From Tsukamurella pseudospumae (GTDB taxonomy: Bacteria > Actinomycetota > Actinomycetes > Mycobacteriales > Mycobacteriaceae): 64,000 bases of DNA. The notes below the pieces were generated by a model. That model worked only from the letters and a program-made list of their open reading frames with translations, made no database searches and had not been told where the DNA came from. The DNA lies in assembly GCF_001575205.1 (NCBI RefSeq), contig NZ_LSRE01000006.1, forward strand, positions 1 to 64,000. Direction: 5' to 3'. How positions within the stretch are numbered: position 1 is the first letter of the stretch; each line of letters opens with the position of its first letter. Shown piece after piece: positions 28,003-36,933 of this stretch. Made by a program: the position numbers and the translations under genes.

Positions 28003-28024
28003 AAACAAGCAGCAATGCTTGTTT
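28003..28024. promoter_or_regulatory. 22-bp palindrome: TetR-type operator or terminator
   Basis: AAACAAGCA (28003-28011) and TGCTTGTTT (28016-28024) are perfect 9-bp arms with a 4-bp spacer. The element is 23 bp upstream of the acyl-CoA operon's first start and overlaps the HNH nuclease stop (28023-28025). Read on the minus strand the stem is followed by a run of T (complement of A at 27999-28005), so it could also terminate the nuclease transcript. Confidence 0.65.
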
Positions 28025-28757
28025 ACGTTCCGCAGGTCGCGACGGCCTGCTCGACGACCGCAGCCGACGCACGGTCGACCGACAGGCCGTACTCCCGGGC
28101 GACGGAGGAGAACTGGCGCGCGTACTGGCAGTGGAAGCGTTCGTTCGCCGGCATCCAACGGCCCGGGGGAGAGTCGCGCTTGTTCTCGTTCGCCGGGCCG
28201 TCGACGGCGACCAGGTTGCGGGGGTCGTTCGCGAACGCGGTGCGTTTCGCGTCGTCCCACGACCAGGCGCCCATGTCCCACGCGTAGGCCAGCGCCACGA
28301 TGTGATCGATCTGCACCTTGGCCGAGGTCTTCGCGCCGCGCTCGAAGCGCATGGTCGTGCCGCTGTACGGATCGACCAGCGTGCCGGTGGCCACGGCGTT
28401 CGGGCAGGCCGACGTGCGCACGAAGGTCTTGTCGGTGAGGTCGCGGTCGAGCACGTCGTTGCGGGTGTCGCACCCGTTGTGTCCCAGCTGGGCGGACTGG
28501 TCGTCGGTCCACGCCTCGCCGAATGCCGCCCGACGGTACGCCTGCGGTGCCCGCTCCCGTGCGGCGACGATCCGGACCCCCGCCAGCGGCGCACCGTCGG
28601 ACACCTGCGCCGATGGCGCCGCCGGGCCGGGTGCGGGCTCCGCCGCGGACCGGTCCCGGTACACCCCGACCGCGACGAACAGGGCTGTCGCCGTGACGAG
28701 GACGAGCCCGATCCAGGACTGCCTGGACAGGCGGCGGGTCGTTCTCCGGCGGGACAC
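28023..28757 (-). CDS. Membrane-anchored or secreted HNH nuclease (DUF1524)
   Basis: The 244-residue protein has an Arg-rich start and one hydrophobic segment (about residues 15-33, [18 protein letters not shown]), acting as signal or anchor. The exported part ends in an HNH/DUF1524 domain: VQIDHIVAL (catalytic DH), [15 protein letters not shown] and [17 protein letters not shown]. Two Cys in GHNGCDTRN and ACPNAV may form a disulfide outside the cell. This family is common in actinobacteria as extracellular nucleases. The GTG start is 6 nt after a TAGGTT box (leaderless). Confidence 0.85.
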   Translation of the reverse strand: MSRRRTTRRLSRQSWIGLVLVTATALFVAVGVYRDRSAAEPAPGPAAPSAQVSDGAPLAGVRIVAARERAPQAYRRAAFGEAWTDDQSAQLGHNGCDTRNDVLDRDLTDKTFVRTSACPNAVATGTLVDPYSGTTMRFERGAKTSAKVQIDHIVALAYAWDMGAWSWDDAKRTAFANDPRNLVAVDGPANENKRDSPPGRWMPANERFHCQYARQFSSVAREYGLSVDRASAAVVEQAVATCGT

Positions 28758-28763
28758 GAGCGC

Positions 28764-28769
28764 AACCTA
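28764..28769 (-). promoter_or_regulatory. -10 box of the HNH nuclease gene (leaderless)
   Basis: TAGGTT on the minus strand ends 6 nt before the GTG at 28757. No ribosome-binding site is seen. Confidence 0.5.
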
Positions 28770-28798
28770 GCACCGCGCACCGACAATCCGGCCCCACG

Positions 28799-28804
28799 TA
28801 TTCT
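28799..28804 (+). promoter_or_regulatory. -10 box of proA (leaderless)
   Basis: TATTCT ends 6 nt before the proA ATG, with no ribosome-binding site between. Confidence 0.55.
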
Positions 28805-28810
28805 CGACCC

Positions 28811-30097
28811 ATGAGCACGCCCACCGCCAACGATGCCGCCACCGACGCCGATCTGCAGGCCGCGACCGCTGCGGTGGAGGAGGTGGCGCGCGCCGCGCGC
28901 GCGGCGTCGAAGCAGCTGATCACGCTGACCACCGAGCAGAAGAACGCCGCGCTGCACGCCGCGGCCGACGCCCTGCTGGCGAACAAGGACCGGATCCTCG
29001 CGGCGAACGCCGAGGACGTGGCGCGGGCCCGCGCGGCCGGCACCGAGGAGTCGCTGATCGACCGGCTCGCCCTCAACGCCGCCCGCGTCGACGGCATCGC
29101 CTCCGGCCTGCGGCAGGTCGCCGGCCTGCCGGACCCGATCGGGAACGTGCTGCGTGGATCGACGCTGCCCAACGGCCTCGAACTGCGGCAGGTCGCCGTG
29201 CCTCTCGGCGTGGTCGGCATCGTCTACGAGGCGCGGCCGAACGTCACCGTCGACGCCTTCGGGCTCACGCTCAAGTCCGGGAACGCGGTGCTGCTGCGCG
29301 GCTCCAGCTCGGCGGCCTCGTCGAACGCGGCCCTCGTCGAGGTCCTGCGCGAGTCGCTGGCATCGTCGGGCATCACGCCGGACGCCGTCGCTCTGCTCTC
29401 GGCCGACTCCCGCGCCAGCGTCACCGCGCTGATCCGCGCCCGCGGTCTCGTCGACGTGGTGATCCCGCGCGGTGGCGCCGGGCTGATCGCGGCGGTCGTG
29501 CACGACGCGACGGTGCCCACCATCGAGACTGGCACGGGCAACTGCCACGTCTACGTGCACGCCTCCGCCGATCTCGACATGGCCGAGCGGATCGTGCTCA
29601 ACGCCAAGACCCGCCGGCCCAGCGTCTGCAACACCGCCGAGACCGTGCTCGTGGACGCGGCGCTGAAGGACTCGTTCCTGCCCCGCCTGCTCGGCACCTT
29701 CCAGGCGGAGGGTGTGATCGTGCACGGCGACGAGGCCGGGATGATCCCCGCGACCGAGACCGACTGGGCGGACGAGTACCTCAGCCTCGACATCGCGGTG
29801 AAGGTCGTGGACGGCCTGGACGAGGCCGTCGAGCACATCGACCGCTACGGCACCGGGCACACCGAGGCCATCGTCACGGACGACCTCGCCGCCGCCCGCG
29901 CGTTCACCACGCGCGTCGACGCCGCGGCGGTCATGGTCAACGCCTCGACGGCGTTCACCGACGGCGAGCAGTTCGGCTTCGGCGCCGAGATCGGCATCTC
30001 CACCCAGAAGCTGCACGCCCGCGGCCCGATGGGCCTTCCCGAGCTCACCTCCACCAAGTGGATCGCCTGGGGCGACGGGCACGTGCGGCCCCGGTAA
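28811..30097 (+). CDS. proA: Gamma-glutamyl phosphate reductase
   Basis: The 428-residue aldehyde-dehydrogenase-fold enzyme reduces gamma-glutamyl phosphate to glutamate semialdehyde in proline synthesis. It shows [36 protein letters not shown], and the catalytic-Cys segment [11 protein letters not shown] (Cys273), ending [13 protein letters not shown]. proB is not adjacent in this window. The ATG at 28811 looks leaderless. In mycobacteria proA also lies near the MoxR-VWA pair and nadD. Confidence 0.96.
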   Translation: MSTPTANDAATDADLQAATAAVEEVARAARAASKQLITLTTEQKNAALHAAADALLANKDRILAANAEDVARARAAGTEESLIDRLALNAARVDGIASGLRQVAGLPDPIGNVLRGSTLPNGLELRQVAVPLGVVGIVYEARPNVTVDAFGLTLKSGNAVLLRGSSSAASSNAALVEVLRESLASSGITPDAVALLSADSRASVTALIRARGLVDVVIPRGGAGLIAAVVHDATVPTIETGTGNCHVYVHASADLDMAERIVLNAKTRRPSVCNTAETVLVDAALKDSFLPRLLGTFQAEGVIVHGDEAGMIPATETDWADEYLSLDIAVKVVDGLDEAVEHIDRYGTGHTEAIVTDDLAAARAFTTRVDAAAVMVNASTAFTDGEQFGFGAEIGISTQKLHARGPMGLPELTSTKWIAWGDGHVRPR

Positions 30098-30131
30098 CGG
30101 AAGACCCGCCTGACGGCGGCGGCCGCGAGGG

Positions 30132-30137
30132 TAGGTT
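30132..30137 (+). promoter_or_regulatory. -10 box of the first SRPBCC gene (leaderless)
   Basis: TAGGTT ends 6 nt before the ATG at 30144; no ribosome-binding site intervenes. Confidence 0.5.
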
Positions 30138-30143
30138 GTCGCC

Positions 30144-30593
30144 ATGGCAATCAACGAATCCCTCGAATTCGACATCGATGCACCGCTCACGCTGGTGCTC
30201 GACACCCTGGCGGACGTCGACGCGTTGCCGGACTGGTCCTCCGCGCACAGCAACGTCAAGGTCGTCGAGCGCGACGCGAACGGCCGCCCGAGCGTGGTGG
30301 ACGCCTCCGTCGGCCTGCTGATGTTCAGTGACAACCTGACCTTCGACTACGTCTTCACCGACGTCAGCTGCAAGTGGGACACCCGCAACGAGGGCACCGC
30401 CGTGCGCAGCCAGGGCGGGATCTACGAGCTCTCGCCGAAGGGCGACGACGCGACCCACGTCAGGGTCACCATGTACCTCGATCCCAAGGTCAAGGCGCCC
30501 GGCTTCGTGGTCAAGAAGGGCATCAAGCTGGCCATGGACATCATCAAGAACGGCCTGACCAAGGAGGTCATGAAGCGCAAGGCGGCTGCCTGA
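30144..30593 (+). CDS. SRPBCC (START-like) protein, copy 1
   Basis: This is a 149-residue single-domain SRPBCC/polyketide-cyclase-like protein starting MAINESLEFDIDAPLTLVLDTLADVDALPDWSS. The family forms a helix-grip fold with a hydrophobic cavity for lipids or polyketides; no ligand is known. It is followed 32 bp later by a clear paralogue sharing the MAINE start, the VRSQGGxYxL core and the PGFVVKKG...KEVMKRKAA end. A tandem duplication is the likely origin. A leaderless start is suggested by TAGGTT 6 nt upstream. Confidence 0.8.
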   Translation: MAINESLEFDIDAPLTLVLDTLADVDALPDWSSAHSNVKVVERDANGRPSVVDASVGLLMFSDNLTFDYVFTDVSCKWDTRNEGTAVRSQGGIYELSPKGDDATHVRVTMYLDPKVKAPGFVVKKGIKLAMDIIKNGLTKEVMKRKAAA

Positions 30594-30613
30594 CCGTTCG
30601 ACCGGGCGACGGC

Positions 30614-30619
30614 TACATT
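30614..30619 (+). promoter_or_regulatory. -10 box of the second SRPBCC gene (leaderless)
   Basis: TACATT ends 6 nt before the ATG at 30626. The spacing equals that of the first paralogue, so the promoter may have been duplicated with the gene. Confidence 0.5.
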
Positions 30620-30625
30620 GTTGCA

Positions 30626-31078
30626 ATGGCAATCAATGAACAGGTCGAGTTCGAGATCGACGCGCCGGCGGCGCTCGCCTATGCGACGCTGCTGGACGTC
30701 GAGTCCCTGCCCGAGTGGTCGTCGTCGCACAAGAGCGTGACGATCGTCGAGCGGGCGGCGGACGGCACGCCGAGCGTCGTCGAGGTCGAGGCCGGCATGG
30801 TGGGCATCAGCGACCGCATGCGCTTCCGCTACACCTTCACGCCGGACACGAAGGTCGCGTGGCAGTCCGAGGCCGAGGGGATGGCGGTCCGCTCCCAGGG
30901 CGGGTACTACCAGCTCACGCCCATCGGCGAGGACAGGGTGCACGTCCTCTGCGACATGAACATCGACCTCAAGATCAAGCTGCCCGGCTTCGTCGTGCGC
31001 AAGGGTGTGAAGATGAGTGCAGAGATCGCGTCGAAGGGCTTCGAGAAGGAGGTCCTCAAACGGAAGGCTGCACGCTGA
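30626..31078 (+). CDS. SRPBCC (START-like) protein, copy 2
   Basis: The 150-residue paralogue of the preceding protein starts MAINEQVEFEIDAPAALAYATLLDVESLPEWSSSH. It keeps the same core (MAVRSQGGYYQLTPIG) and C-terminal PGFVVRKGVKMSAEIASKGFEKEVLKRKAA. Its own TACATT box 6 nt upstream implies separate, leaderless transcription. Its TGA overlaps a CTG codon that is the best available start for the MoxR ATPase, so the two are probably translationally coupled. Function unknown. Confidence 0.8.
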   Translation: MAINEQVEFEIDAPAALAYATLLDVESLPEWSSSHKSVTIVERAADGTPSVVEVEAGMVGISDRMRFRYTFTPDTKVAWQSEAEGMAVRSQGGYYQLTPIGEDRVHVLCDMNIDLKIKLPGFVVRKGVKMSAEIASKGFEKEVLKRKAAR

Positions 31079-31977
31079 GCACCAACACCACGATCACGGC
31101 CCCGACGGCGCTGTTCACCAGCGTCGACGACGTTGCCGCGGCACTCCGCGAGACCGGCTACATCCCGTCCGTCGCCACCGCGACGGCGGTCTTCCTCGCC
31201 GACAAGCTCGGCAAGCCGCTCCTCGTGGAGGGCCCGGCGGGCGTCGGCAAGACCGAGCTGGCCCGCGCCTGTGCCCAGGCCCGGGAGGCGCGGTTCGTGC
31301 GCCTGCAGTGCTACGAGGGCATCGACGAGGCGCGGGCCCTCTACGAGTGGAACCACGCCAAGCAGATCCTGCGCATCCAGTCGGGCGGCGCCGGCGGCGA
31401 CTGGGACGACACCAAGCAGGACGTCTTCTCCGAGGAGTTCCTCCTCCCGCGCCCCCTCCTGCAGGCCGTGCGGGAGAGCGGACCGTCGGTCCTCCTCATC
31501 GACGAGGCCGACAAGGCCGACCTCGAGTTCGAGGGGCTGCTGCTGGAGGTCCTCTCCGACTACGCGGTGACGGTGCCCGAGCTCGGCACCATCACGGCGG
31601 TGCGCAAGCCGCTGGTCTTCCTCACCTCGAACGCCACCCGCGAGCTGTCGGAGGCGCTCAAGCGGCGCTGCCTCTACCTGCACATCGACTTCCCGGACGC
31701 CGAGCTCGAACTGTCGATCATCCGCAGTCGCGTCCCGGACCTCTCGGTCGAGGTCGCGCAGCAGCTGCTCCGCGTGATCTCGACCCTGCGCGGGCTGGAC
31801 CTGAAGAAGAAGCCGTCGGTCTCCGAGACGCTCGACTGGTGCCGCACCCTGCTGGCCCTCGGCGTCACCGGCACCGCGAACGGCTCGATCGACAAGGCGG
31901 CGCTCCGCTCGACGCTCGGCGTGGTGCTCAAGCACCAGGTGGACATCGAGACCGCCGCCGCGGCACTGGGCCTGTAG
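31075..31977 (+). CDS. MoxR-type AAA+ ATPase with probable CTG start
   Basis: The 300-residue AAA+ protein has Walker A GPAGVGKT at 53-60, Walker B SVLLIDEADKAD, sensor-1 VFLTSNATREL, and an Arg-finger/sensor-2 region RCLYLHIDFPDAELE. MoxR ATPases pair with VWA proteins as chaperones that load or activate metal or protein partners; the VWA gene starts immediately after the stop. No ATG, GTG or TTG is in frame between the upstream gene and Walker A. The codon CTG at 31075 forms a CTGA overlap with the preceding stop and has GAAGGAGG about 25 nt upstream, so a CTG start is proposed. Confidence 0.85.
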   Translation: MSTNTTITAPTALFTSVDDVAAALRETGYIPSVATATAVFLADKLGKPLLVEGPAGVGKTELARACAQAREARFVRLQCYEGIDEARALYEWNHAKQILRIQSGGAGGDWDDTKQDVFSEEFLLPRPLLQAVRESGPSVLLIDEADKADLEFEGLLLEVLSDYAVTVPELGTITAVRKPLVFLTSNATRELSEALKRRCLYLHIDFPDAELELSIIRSRVPDLSVEVAQQLLRVISTLRGLDLKKKPSVSETLDWCRTLLALGVTGTANGSIDKAALRSTLGVVLKHQVDIETAAAALGL

Positions 31978-33465
31978 ATGACCACCGCGCAGGCCGGCAC
32001 CCCGCTCGACAAGCATCTGCACGCCTTCGTGCGGACGCTGCGCGAGCGCGGGATGTCCATCGGTCCGGGCGAGGCCATCACGGCCGCCGAGGTGCTGACG
32101 GTGCTCGACCTCACGGACCGCGGCCAGCTCCGCGAGGGCCTCGCCGCTGTCCTGCTGCGCGAGCAGATGCACCGCAAGACCTTCGACGTCATCTTCGACC
32201 TGTACTTCCCGGTGCGCGGCGGCTTCGGCGCCGCATCCGACGGTGCCCAGGGCGCGTCCGGCACGGGCGGCGAGGGCTGCTCCGGCGTGCCGGGTGAACC
32301 GGATCCGCTGAAGATGCCCGCCGCCGACACCCCGCCCGACCCCGACGCCGTGCGCGAGGCGCTGCGCCAGGAGGCGATCGCGGCGCTCGTCGCGGGCGGC
32401 GACCACGACGGCATCGCCAGCCAGATCGTCGAGCAGCTCGGTGAGTACAACTCCGCCACCGGCACGGCCTTCTCCTCGTACCAGGCGCTCAAGGCCCTCA
32501 ACCCGCAGACGCTCATCGCCGCCATCGCGAACGGCCTGCTCGCCGCCGCCGGCGAGGACGGTGCCGCGCCCGGCAGCTTCGAGTACGAGTCCGCCCGGCG
32601 CGTGGCGCGGTCGCGGGTCGCGGGCCTGACGGAGCGGGTGCAGGAGCTCACGTCGGTCGCGATGGCCGCCCGACGGGGCCCCGAGGCCGTCGCGCAGTAC
32701 GCCGCGCCGCAGCTGCCGGAGAACGTGGCCTTCTTCGCCGCGACCCGCACCGAGCTGCATCGCATGGAGCAGACCGTCAGACCGCTCGCCCGGCAGCTGT
32801 CCACGCGGCTGCTGGTGCGTCGGCGCCGGGCCCGCCGCGGTCCCATCGACCTGCGACGCACGCTGCGCAAGTCGATGTCGACGGGCGGCGTGCCGATCGA
32901 TCTGGCGCACCGTCGACCCCGCCCGACCAAGCCCGAGCTCGTGCTCCTGTGCGACCTGTCCGGCTCCGTCGCGGGCTTCTCCAACTTCACGCTGCTGCTC
33001 ACGCACGCGCTGCGCGCCGAGTTCTCCAAGATCCGGGTGTTCGGGTTCGTCGACTCGGTGGACGAGATCACGGACTACATCGACCCGTCGCGCACGCTGA
33101 CGGTCGACACGGTCGTCGACATGTTCGACCGCGTGATCCGCGAGACCAAGGTCGCGCGGTTCGGCGGCTCGGACTACGGCAACGTGCTGCGCACCTTCGT
33201 TCGTGACTTCCCGGACGCGGTGACCCACCGTGGGACGCTGCTGATCCTCGGCGACGCCCGCTCCAACCACACCGATCCCGCGCTCGCGGAACTCGACGAG
33301 CTCGTCGAGAAGGCGCGGCACGCCTTCTGGCTCAACCCCGAGCGGAAGGCCGCGTGGGGCACGGGCGACTCGGTCGCGGACAGGTACGGGAGTCTGATCG
33401 ACATGTACGAGTGCCGCACTGCGGGGCAGCTGGCCGAGGTCGTCGGGCGCCTGCTGCCCGTGTGA
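31978..33465 (+). CDS. VWA-domain (CoxE-like) protein
   Basis: The 495-residue protein has an alpha-helical N-terminal half with a Gly/Ala/Ser-rich linker (about residues 82-110) and a C-terminal von Willebrand A domain. The MIDAS motif is DLSGS at 326-330, with GSDYGN and [12 protein letters not shown] supplying further ligands. CoxE-like VWA proteins act with MoxR ATPases in metalloenzyme maturation. It starts at an ATG directly abutting the MoxR TAG. The pair is conserved next to proA in mycobacteria; the client is unknown. Confidence 0.88.
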   Translation: MTTAQAGTPLDKHLHAFVRTLRERGMSIGPGEAITAAEVLTVLDLTDRGQLREGLAAVLLREQMHRKTFDVIFDLYFPVRGGFGAASDGAQGASGTGGEGCSGVPGEPDPLKMPAADTPPDPDAVREALRQEAIAALVAGGDHDGIASQIVEQLGEYNSATGTAFSSYQALKALNPQTLIAAIANGLLAAAGEDGAAPGSFEYESARRVARSRVAGLTERVQELTSVAMAARRGPEAVAQYAAPQLPENVAFFAATRTELHRMEQTVRPLARQLSTRLLVRRRRARRGPIDLRRTLRKSMSTGGVPIDLAHRRPRPTKPELVLLCDLSGSVAGFSNFTLLLTHALRAEFSKIRVFGFVDSVDEITDYIDPSRTLTVDTVVDMFDRVIRETKVARFGGSDYGNVLRTFVRDFPDAVTHRGTLLILGDARSNHTDPALAELDELVEKARHAFWLNPERKAAWGTGDSVADRYGSLIDMYECRTAGQLAEVVGRLLPV

Positions 33466-33491
33466 GTACGCGGTCACGAGCGGCCGCCGCA

Positions 33492-33497
33492 TAGGAT
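33492..33497 (+). promoter_or_regulatory. -10 box of the nadD operon (leaderless)
   Basis: TAGGAT ends 8 nt before the nadD ATG at 33506; no ribosome-binding site is present. This is the likely head of nadD-rsfS-gpgP-octT-degV. Confidence 0.55.
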
Positions 33498-33505
33498 GGT
33501 CCGTT

Positions 33506-34177
33506 ATGCGTGAGTCCAGCACCGCCGCACAACGCCGCGGCAGCGACAACGGACGCCGGCGCGTCGGCGTCATGGGCGGGACGTTCGACCCGATCCACCA
33601 CGGCCACCTCGTGGCCGCCAGCGAGGTGGCCGACCGGTTCGATCTCGACGAGGTCGTGTTCGTGCCCACCGGCCGCCCGTGGCAGAAGAACGAGGTCACA
33701 CCCGCCGAGGACCGCTACCTGATGACGGTCATCGCGACCGCGTCGAACCCGCGGTTCTCCGTGAGCCGCGTGGACATCGACCGCGGCGGCGACACCTACA
33801 CCGTGGACACGCTGCGCGATCTGCAGGGCCAGAACCCGGACGCCGACCTGTACTTCATCACCGGCGCCGACGCCCTCGCCTCCATCCTCAGCTGGCAGGA
33901 CTGGGAGGAGCTGTTCGGCCTCGCGACCTTCATCGGCGTCTCCCGTCCCGGCTACCAGCTGGCCGCGGATCACCTGTCGGACGTGCCGAAGGATAGATTG
34001 TTCCTCGTGGAGGTGCCCGCGCTGGCCATCTCGTCGACCGAGTGCCGCGCGCGGGCCGACGCCGGGCGCCCCGTCTGGTACCTCGTGCCCGACGGTGTGG
34101 TCCAGTACATCGCCAAGCGCGCCCTCTACCAGAGCCGCCCGGCGCAGGAGAAGACCGTGAACCCAGGAGGATCATGA
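33506..34177 (+). CDS. nadD: Nicotinate-nucleotide adenylyltransferase
   Basis: The 223-residue enzyme adenylates nicotinate mononucleotide in NAD synthesis. It carries the nucleotidyltransferase motif [11 protein letters not shown] (24-34) and VPTGRPWQK. The C-terminal ISSTECRAR corresponds to ISSTxIR. The N terminus has about 18 extra Ser/Arg-rich residues before the fold. ATGA overlap with rsfS. Confidence 0.95.
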   Translation: MRESSTAAQRRGSDNGRRRVGVMGGTFDPIHHGHLVAASEVADRFDLDEVVFVPTGRPWQKNEVTPAEDRYLMTVIATASNPRFSVSRVDIDRGGDTYTVDTLRDLQGQNPDADLYFITGADALASILSWQDWEELFGLATFIGVSRPGYQLAADHLSDVPKDRLFLVEVPALAISSTECRARADAGRPVWYLVPDGVVQYIAKRALYQSRPAQEKTVNPGGS

Positions 34178-34590
34178 CCGCATCCGATCAGGCCCGCACC
34201 CTCGCCGCCATCGCGGCCCGTGCGGCCGACGACAAGCTCGCGAGCGACATCGTCGTCCTCGACGTCTCGGAGCAGCTCGTGCTGACCGAGGCCTTCGTCA
34301 TCGCGTCCGCGAGCAACGAGCGTCAGGTGAGCGCGATCGTCGAGGAGATCGAGGATCAGCTGCGTGAGGCCGGCGTGAAGCCCGCCCGCCGCGAGGGCGC
34401 CCGCGAGGGCCGCTGGGCGCTGCTCGACTTCCTCGACATCGTGGTGCACGTCTTCCACCAGGAGGAGCGCGAGTACTACGCGCTCGAGAAGCTGTGGAAG
34501 GACTGCCCGCACATCGAGGTCGAGGGCCTCGGGCAGCACGCCGACGAGTCCCCGGCCCAGAGCGGCACCGGGGCCGACGGGGACGCCTGA
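34174..34590 (+). CDS. rsfS: Ribosomal silencing factor RsfS
   Basis: The 138-residue protein of the RsfS/Iojap family binds ribosomal protein L14 and blocks subunit joining in starvation. It shows [34 protein letters not shown] and [28 protein letters not shown], the family hallmark. The start has a full AGGAGG site at 34165-34170 and overlaps the nadD stop. A short acidic tail follows the domain. nadD-rsfS is a widely conserved pair. Confidence 0.95.
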   Translation: MTASDQARTLAAIAARAADDKLASDIVVLDVSEQLVLTEAFVIASASNERQVSAIVEEIEDQLREAGVKPARREGAREGRWALLDFLDIVVHVFHQEEREYYALEKLWKDCPHIEVEGLGQHADESPAQSGTGADGDA

Positions 34591-35297
34591 TGCACGTCGA
34601 GGACGGGCTCGACTCGTCCGTCGAGCGCCTCACCCCGACGGTGCGCCGCCTGATCCTGCTCCGCCACGGCCAGACCGCGTCCAACGCGGAGGGCCGCATG
34701 CAGGGGCAGCTGGACACCGACCTGACCGAGCTCGGGCGCCGGCAGGCGCGCGCGGCCGCCGCGGCCCTCGCTGACCGGGATCCCATCGCGATCATCAGCT
34801 CGGACCTGCGCCGCGCCCGCGACACCGCGGACGCCGTGGCGGCCGCGACGGGCGGCACCGTCGAATCCGATGTCCGGCTGCGGGAGACCATGCTGGGGGA
34901 CTGGCAGGGCATGACCCACGTCGAGGTGGACGCCTACATGCCCGGAGCGCGCCGACGGTGGCGCGACGCCCCCGAGTGGGCGCCGCCCGGCGGCGAGGCC
35001 CGGGTGGACGTGGCGGCGCGGTCGTACCCGCTGGTGACCGAGCTGATGGAGCGGCTGCCGGAGTGGGGCACCAGCGAGCGGCCCGTGATGCTGGTCGCGC
35101 ACGGCGGGCTGATCGCGGCGCTGACCGCCCGGTTGCTGGACCTGCCCGTCGACCACTGGCCGGTCCTCGGCGGCCTCGGCAACTGCAGCTGGGTGCAGCT
35201 CTCCGCGCACGGCGACGCGACGCGGTGGCGGCTCGACGTGTGGAACACCTCGTCGGACGTCGACACCGCGCCCCAGTCGGTGCCCGAGGTCCAGTGA
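34590..35297 (+). CDS. gpgP: Histidine phosphatase, probable glucosyl-3-phosphoglycerate phosphatase
   Basis: This is a 235-residue histidine-phosphatase-superfamily enzyme. LILLRHGQTASNAEGRMQGQLD places the phosphohistidine at His26, and VMLVAHGGLIAALTARLL provides the second catalytic His. By synteny with octT it corresponds to mycobacterial GpgP, which dephosphorylates glucosyl-3-phosphoglycerate for methylglucose lipopolysaccharide; the gpgS gene is not in this window. A general phosphoglycerate-mutase-like phosphatase is the alternative. The start overlaps the rsfS stop by one base (TGATG). Confidence 0.82.
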   Translation: MHVEDGLDSSVERLTPTVRRLILLRHGQTASNAEGRMQGQLDTDLTELGRRQARAAAAALADRDPIAIISSDLRRARDTADAVAAATGGTVESDVRLRETMLGDWQGMTHVEVDAYMPGARRRWRDAPEWAPPGGEARVDVAARSYPLVTELMERLPEWGTSERPVMLVAHGGLIAALTARLLDLPVDHWPVLGGLGNCSWVQLSAHGDATRWRLDVWNTSSDVDTAPQSVPEVQ

Positions 35298-36019
35298 CCG
35301 ATTCACCGACCGGCGCGCTCCTGGTGCTCAGCGACTCGCTGGGCTTCTACGGTCCCGAGGGCGCCCTGCCGACCTCCGACCCGCGGATCTGGCCCAATCT
35401 GGTCGCCGCGGAGCTGGGGCTGCGCTGCGAGCTGTTCGCGCGCGTCGGCTGGACCACGCGCGACGGCTGGTGGTGCGTGGCCCAGGATCCGCGCGTCTGG
35501 GCGACGGTGCCGACCGTCGAGGCCGCGGTCCTGGCGCTCGGCGGCATGGACTCCCTGCCCTCGCCGCTCCCGACGGCCGTGCGTGAGCAGATCCGCTACC
35601 TGCGGCCCGCGTCGCTGCGCGCCCGCGCGCGCGAGGGCTACGCGACGATCCAGAAGGTGTTCGCGCCGGTCGGCTGGCCGATGGCCCTGCCGCCCAAGGT
35701 CACCGTCGACTACCTGGACAAGACCTATCAGTCCCTGCACGCCCTGCGGCCCGACGCTCCGATGGCGGTGCTCGCGCCGCCCACGCACCGCGCGCTCGCG
35801 TACTCCTTCGCGCACCCGGGGTGGTCGCGCACGGAGGGCGCCATGCGGGCGTGGGCCGACGGTGCCGGGGTGCCGATGGTTCCCCTGCGTGACCTGTGCG
35901 AGTGGTCGTTCGACCTGGGGATCAATAACCTGGACGGGATCCACTGGTCGTTCGAGATGCACGAGCGGGTGGCGCAGCGCGTGCTGCGTTCGCTGCGCGG
36001 TGCGCAAGGGGGTGCGTAA
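35294..36019 (+). CDS. octT: SGNH-type octanoyltransferase (OctT-like)
   Basis: The 241-residue SGNH/GDSL-like protein has VLSDSLGFYG with probable nucleophile Ser15, ALGGMDSLPSP as the Gly/Asn block region, and DGIHWSFEMHERVA containing the C-terminal Asp-x-x-His dyad. The mycobacterial counterpart is the diglucosylglycerate octanoyltransferase of methylglucose lipopolysaccharide synthesis. The GTG start forms a GTGA overlap with the gpgP stop, consistent with one pathway. Confidence 0.82.
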   Translation: MTDSPTGALLVLSDSLGFYGPEGALPTSDPRIWPNLVAAELGLRCELFARVGWTTRDGWWCVAQDPRVWATVPTVEAAVLALGGMDSLPSPLPTAVREQIRYLRPASLRARAREGYATIQKVFAPVGWPMALPPKVTVDYLDKTYQSLHALRPDAPMAVLAPPTHRALAYSFAHPGWSRTEGAMRAWADGAGVPMVPLRDLCEWSFDLGINNLDGIHWSFEMHERVAQRVLRSLRGAQGGA

Positions 36020-36870
36020 TGAGTGTCGTCGTGGTGACCGACGCGTCGGCCGCGATCTTCCCCGACCGCGCCGACGAGCTGGGGATCCGGATCCTGCCGC
36101 TGCACGTGCTGTCCGGCGAGAGCGAGTACCTCGACCGCGGCACCGGCTACCAGGCCGAGCGGTTCGTCAAGGAGGGCGTGACCACCTCCGGGCCGTCGGT
36201 GGGCGAGGTCCGCGAGGTGCTCGACGCGGCCGTCGCCGAGGCCGGCGGCGACGGCGTCGTGGTGATCACCATGAGCTCGCACCTGAGCTCCACGTACTCG
36301 ACCTCGGTGGCGCAGGCCGCGCTGATGGACGATGTCATCGTCATCGACTCCCGCAGCATCGACATGGCGATGGGTTTCGGGGTGCTGGAGGCCGCGCGGC
36401 TGGCCCGCGCCGGGGCGTCCGCCGACGAGGTCGCCGAGGCCGCGCGGCAGGTGCTCGACGGAGCCGAGGGCTTCTTCTGCGTCGCGACCCTCGATCACCT
36501 GCGGGCCGGGGGCCGGGTGAGTGCACTCGCGAAGCTGCTGGGTGGGGCGTTGCAGATCGTTCCCGTGCTGCGGCTGCAGGACGGCCGGATCGTCTCCGAG
36601 CGCAAGACCCGCACCGTCTCCCGCGCCCGCGACCAGCTGGCCGCGTTGGCCTCCCAGCACCTCGGGAACCGGCCGGCGCGGGTCGCGGTGCACCACGTCG
36701 AGGCGCCGGAGGCCGCGGAGCACGTGGCCGAGCTCGTCCGCGGCGAGTTCCCGCAGCTCGTGGAGCTGGTGATCGGTCGATTCGGCGGCACCATCGCGGC
36801 GCACCTGGGGCCCGGCGCGGTGGGCGTCGCGGTGGCTCCGGCGCTGGTCGACGAGGCGGATCCCGCCTAG
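36019..36870 (+). CDS. DegV-family fatty-acid-binding protein
   Basis: The 283-residue DegV/FakB-like protein has the N-terminal VVVTDASAAIFPDRADELGIRILPLHV, the lipid-contact segment TTSGPSVGEV, ITMSSHLSSTYSTSV, and the C-terminal GGTIAAHLGPGAVGVAV. DegV proteins hold a fatty acid presented to a FakA-type kinase; the DAK2-domain protein at 13993-15657 is a candidate partner. The ATG overlaps the octT TAA by one base. Confidence 0.9.
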   Translation: MSVVVVTDASAAIFPDRADELGIRILPLHVLSGESEYLDRGTGYQAERFVKEGVTTSGPSVGEVREVLDAAVAEAGGDGVVVITMSSHLSSTYSTSVAQAALMDDVIVIDSRSIDMAMGFGVLEAARLARAGASADEVAEAARQVLDGAEGFFCVATLDHLRAGGRVSALAKLLGGALQIVPVLRLQDGRIVSERKTRTVSRARDQLAALASQHLGNRPARVAVHHVEAPEAAEHVAELVRGEFPQLVELVIGRFGGTIAAHLGPGAVGVAVAPALVDEADPA

Positions 36871-36906
36871 CACACCGGGCCGACCGTTCCGGCTCGCCGG
36901 GGCGGG

Positions 36907-36933
36907 TTATCCACAGGTTCGGGGTTATCCACA
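36907..36933 (+). promoter_or_regulatory. Two perfect DnaA-box sequences upstream of comEA
   Basis: TTATCCACA occurs at 36907-36915 and again at 36925-36933, in direct orientation 18 bp apart, each within the larger repeat GGGTTATCCACAGG. This is the canonical high-affinity DnaA-box sequence. The pair lies in the degV-comEA gap, 51 bp upstream of the comEA -10 box. Confidence 0.7.

Noticed and set aside
18012-28024. Horizontally acquired island
   Set aside because: Base composition and codon use look like the surroundings, there is no integrase, direct-repeat border or tRNA, and the same gene set exists in mycobacteria.
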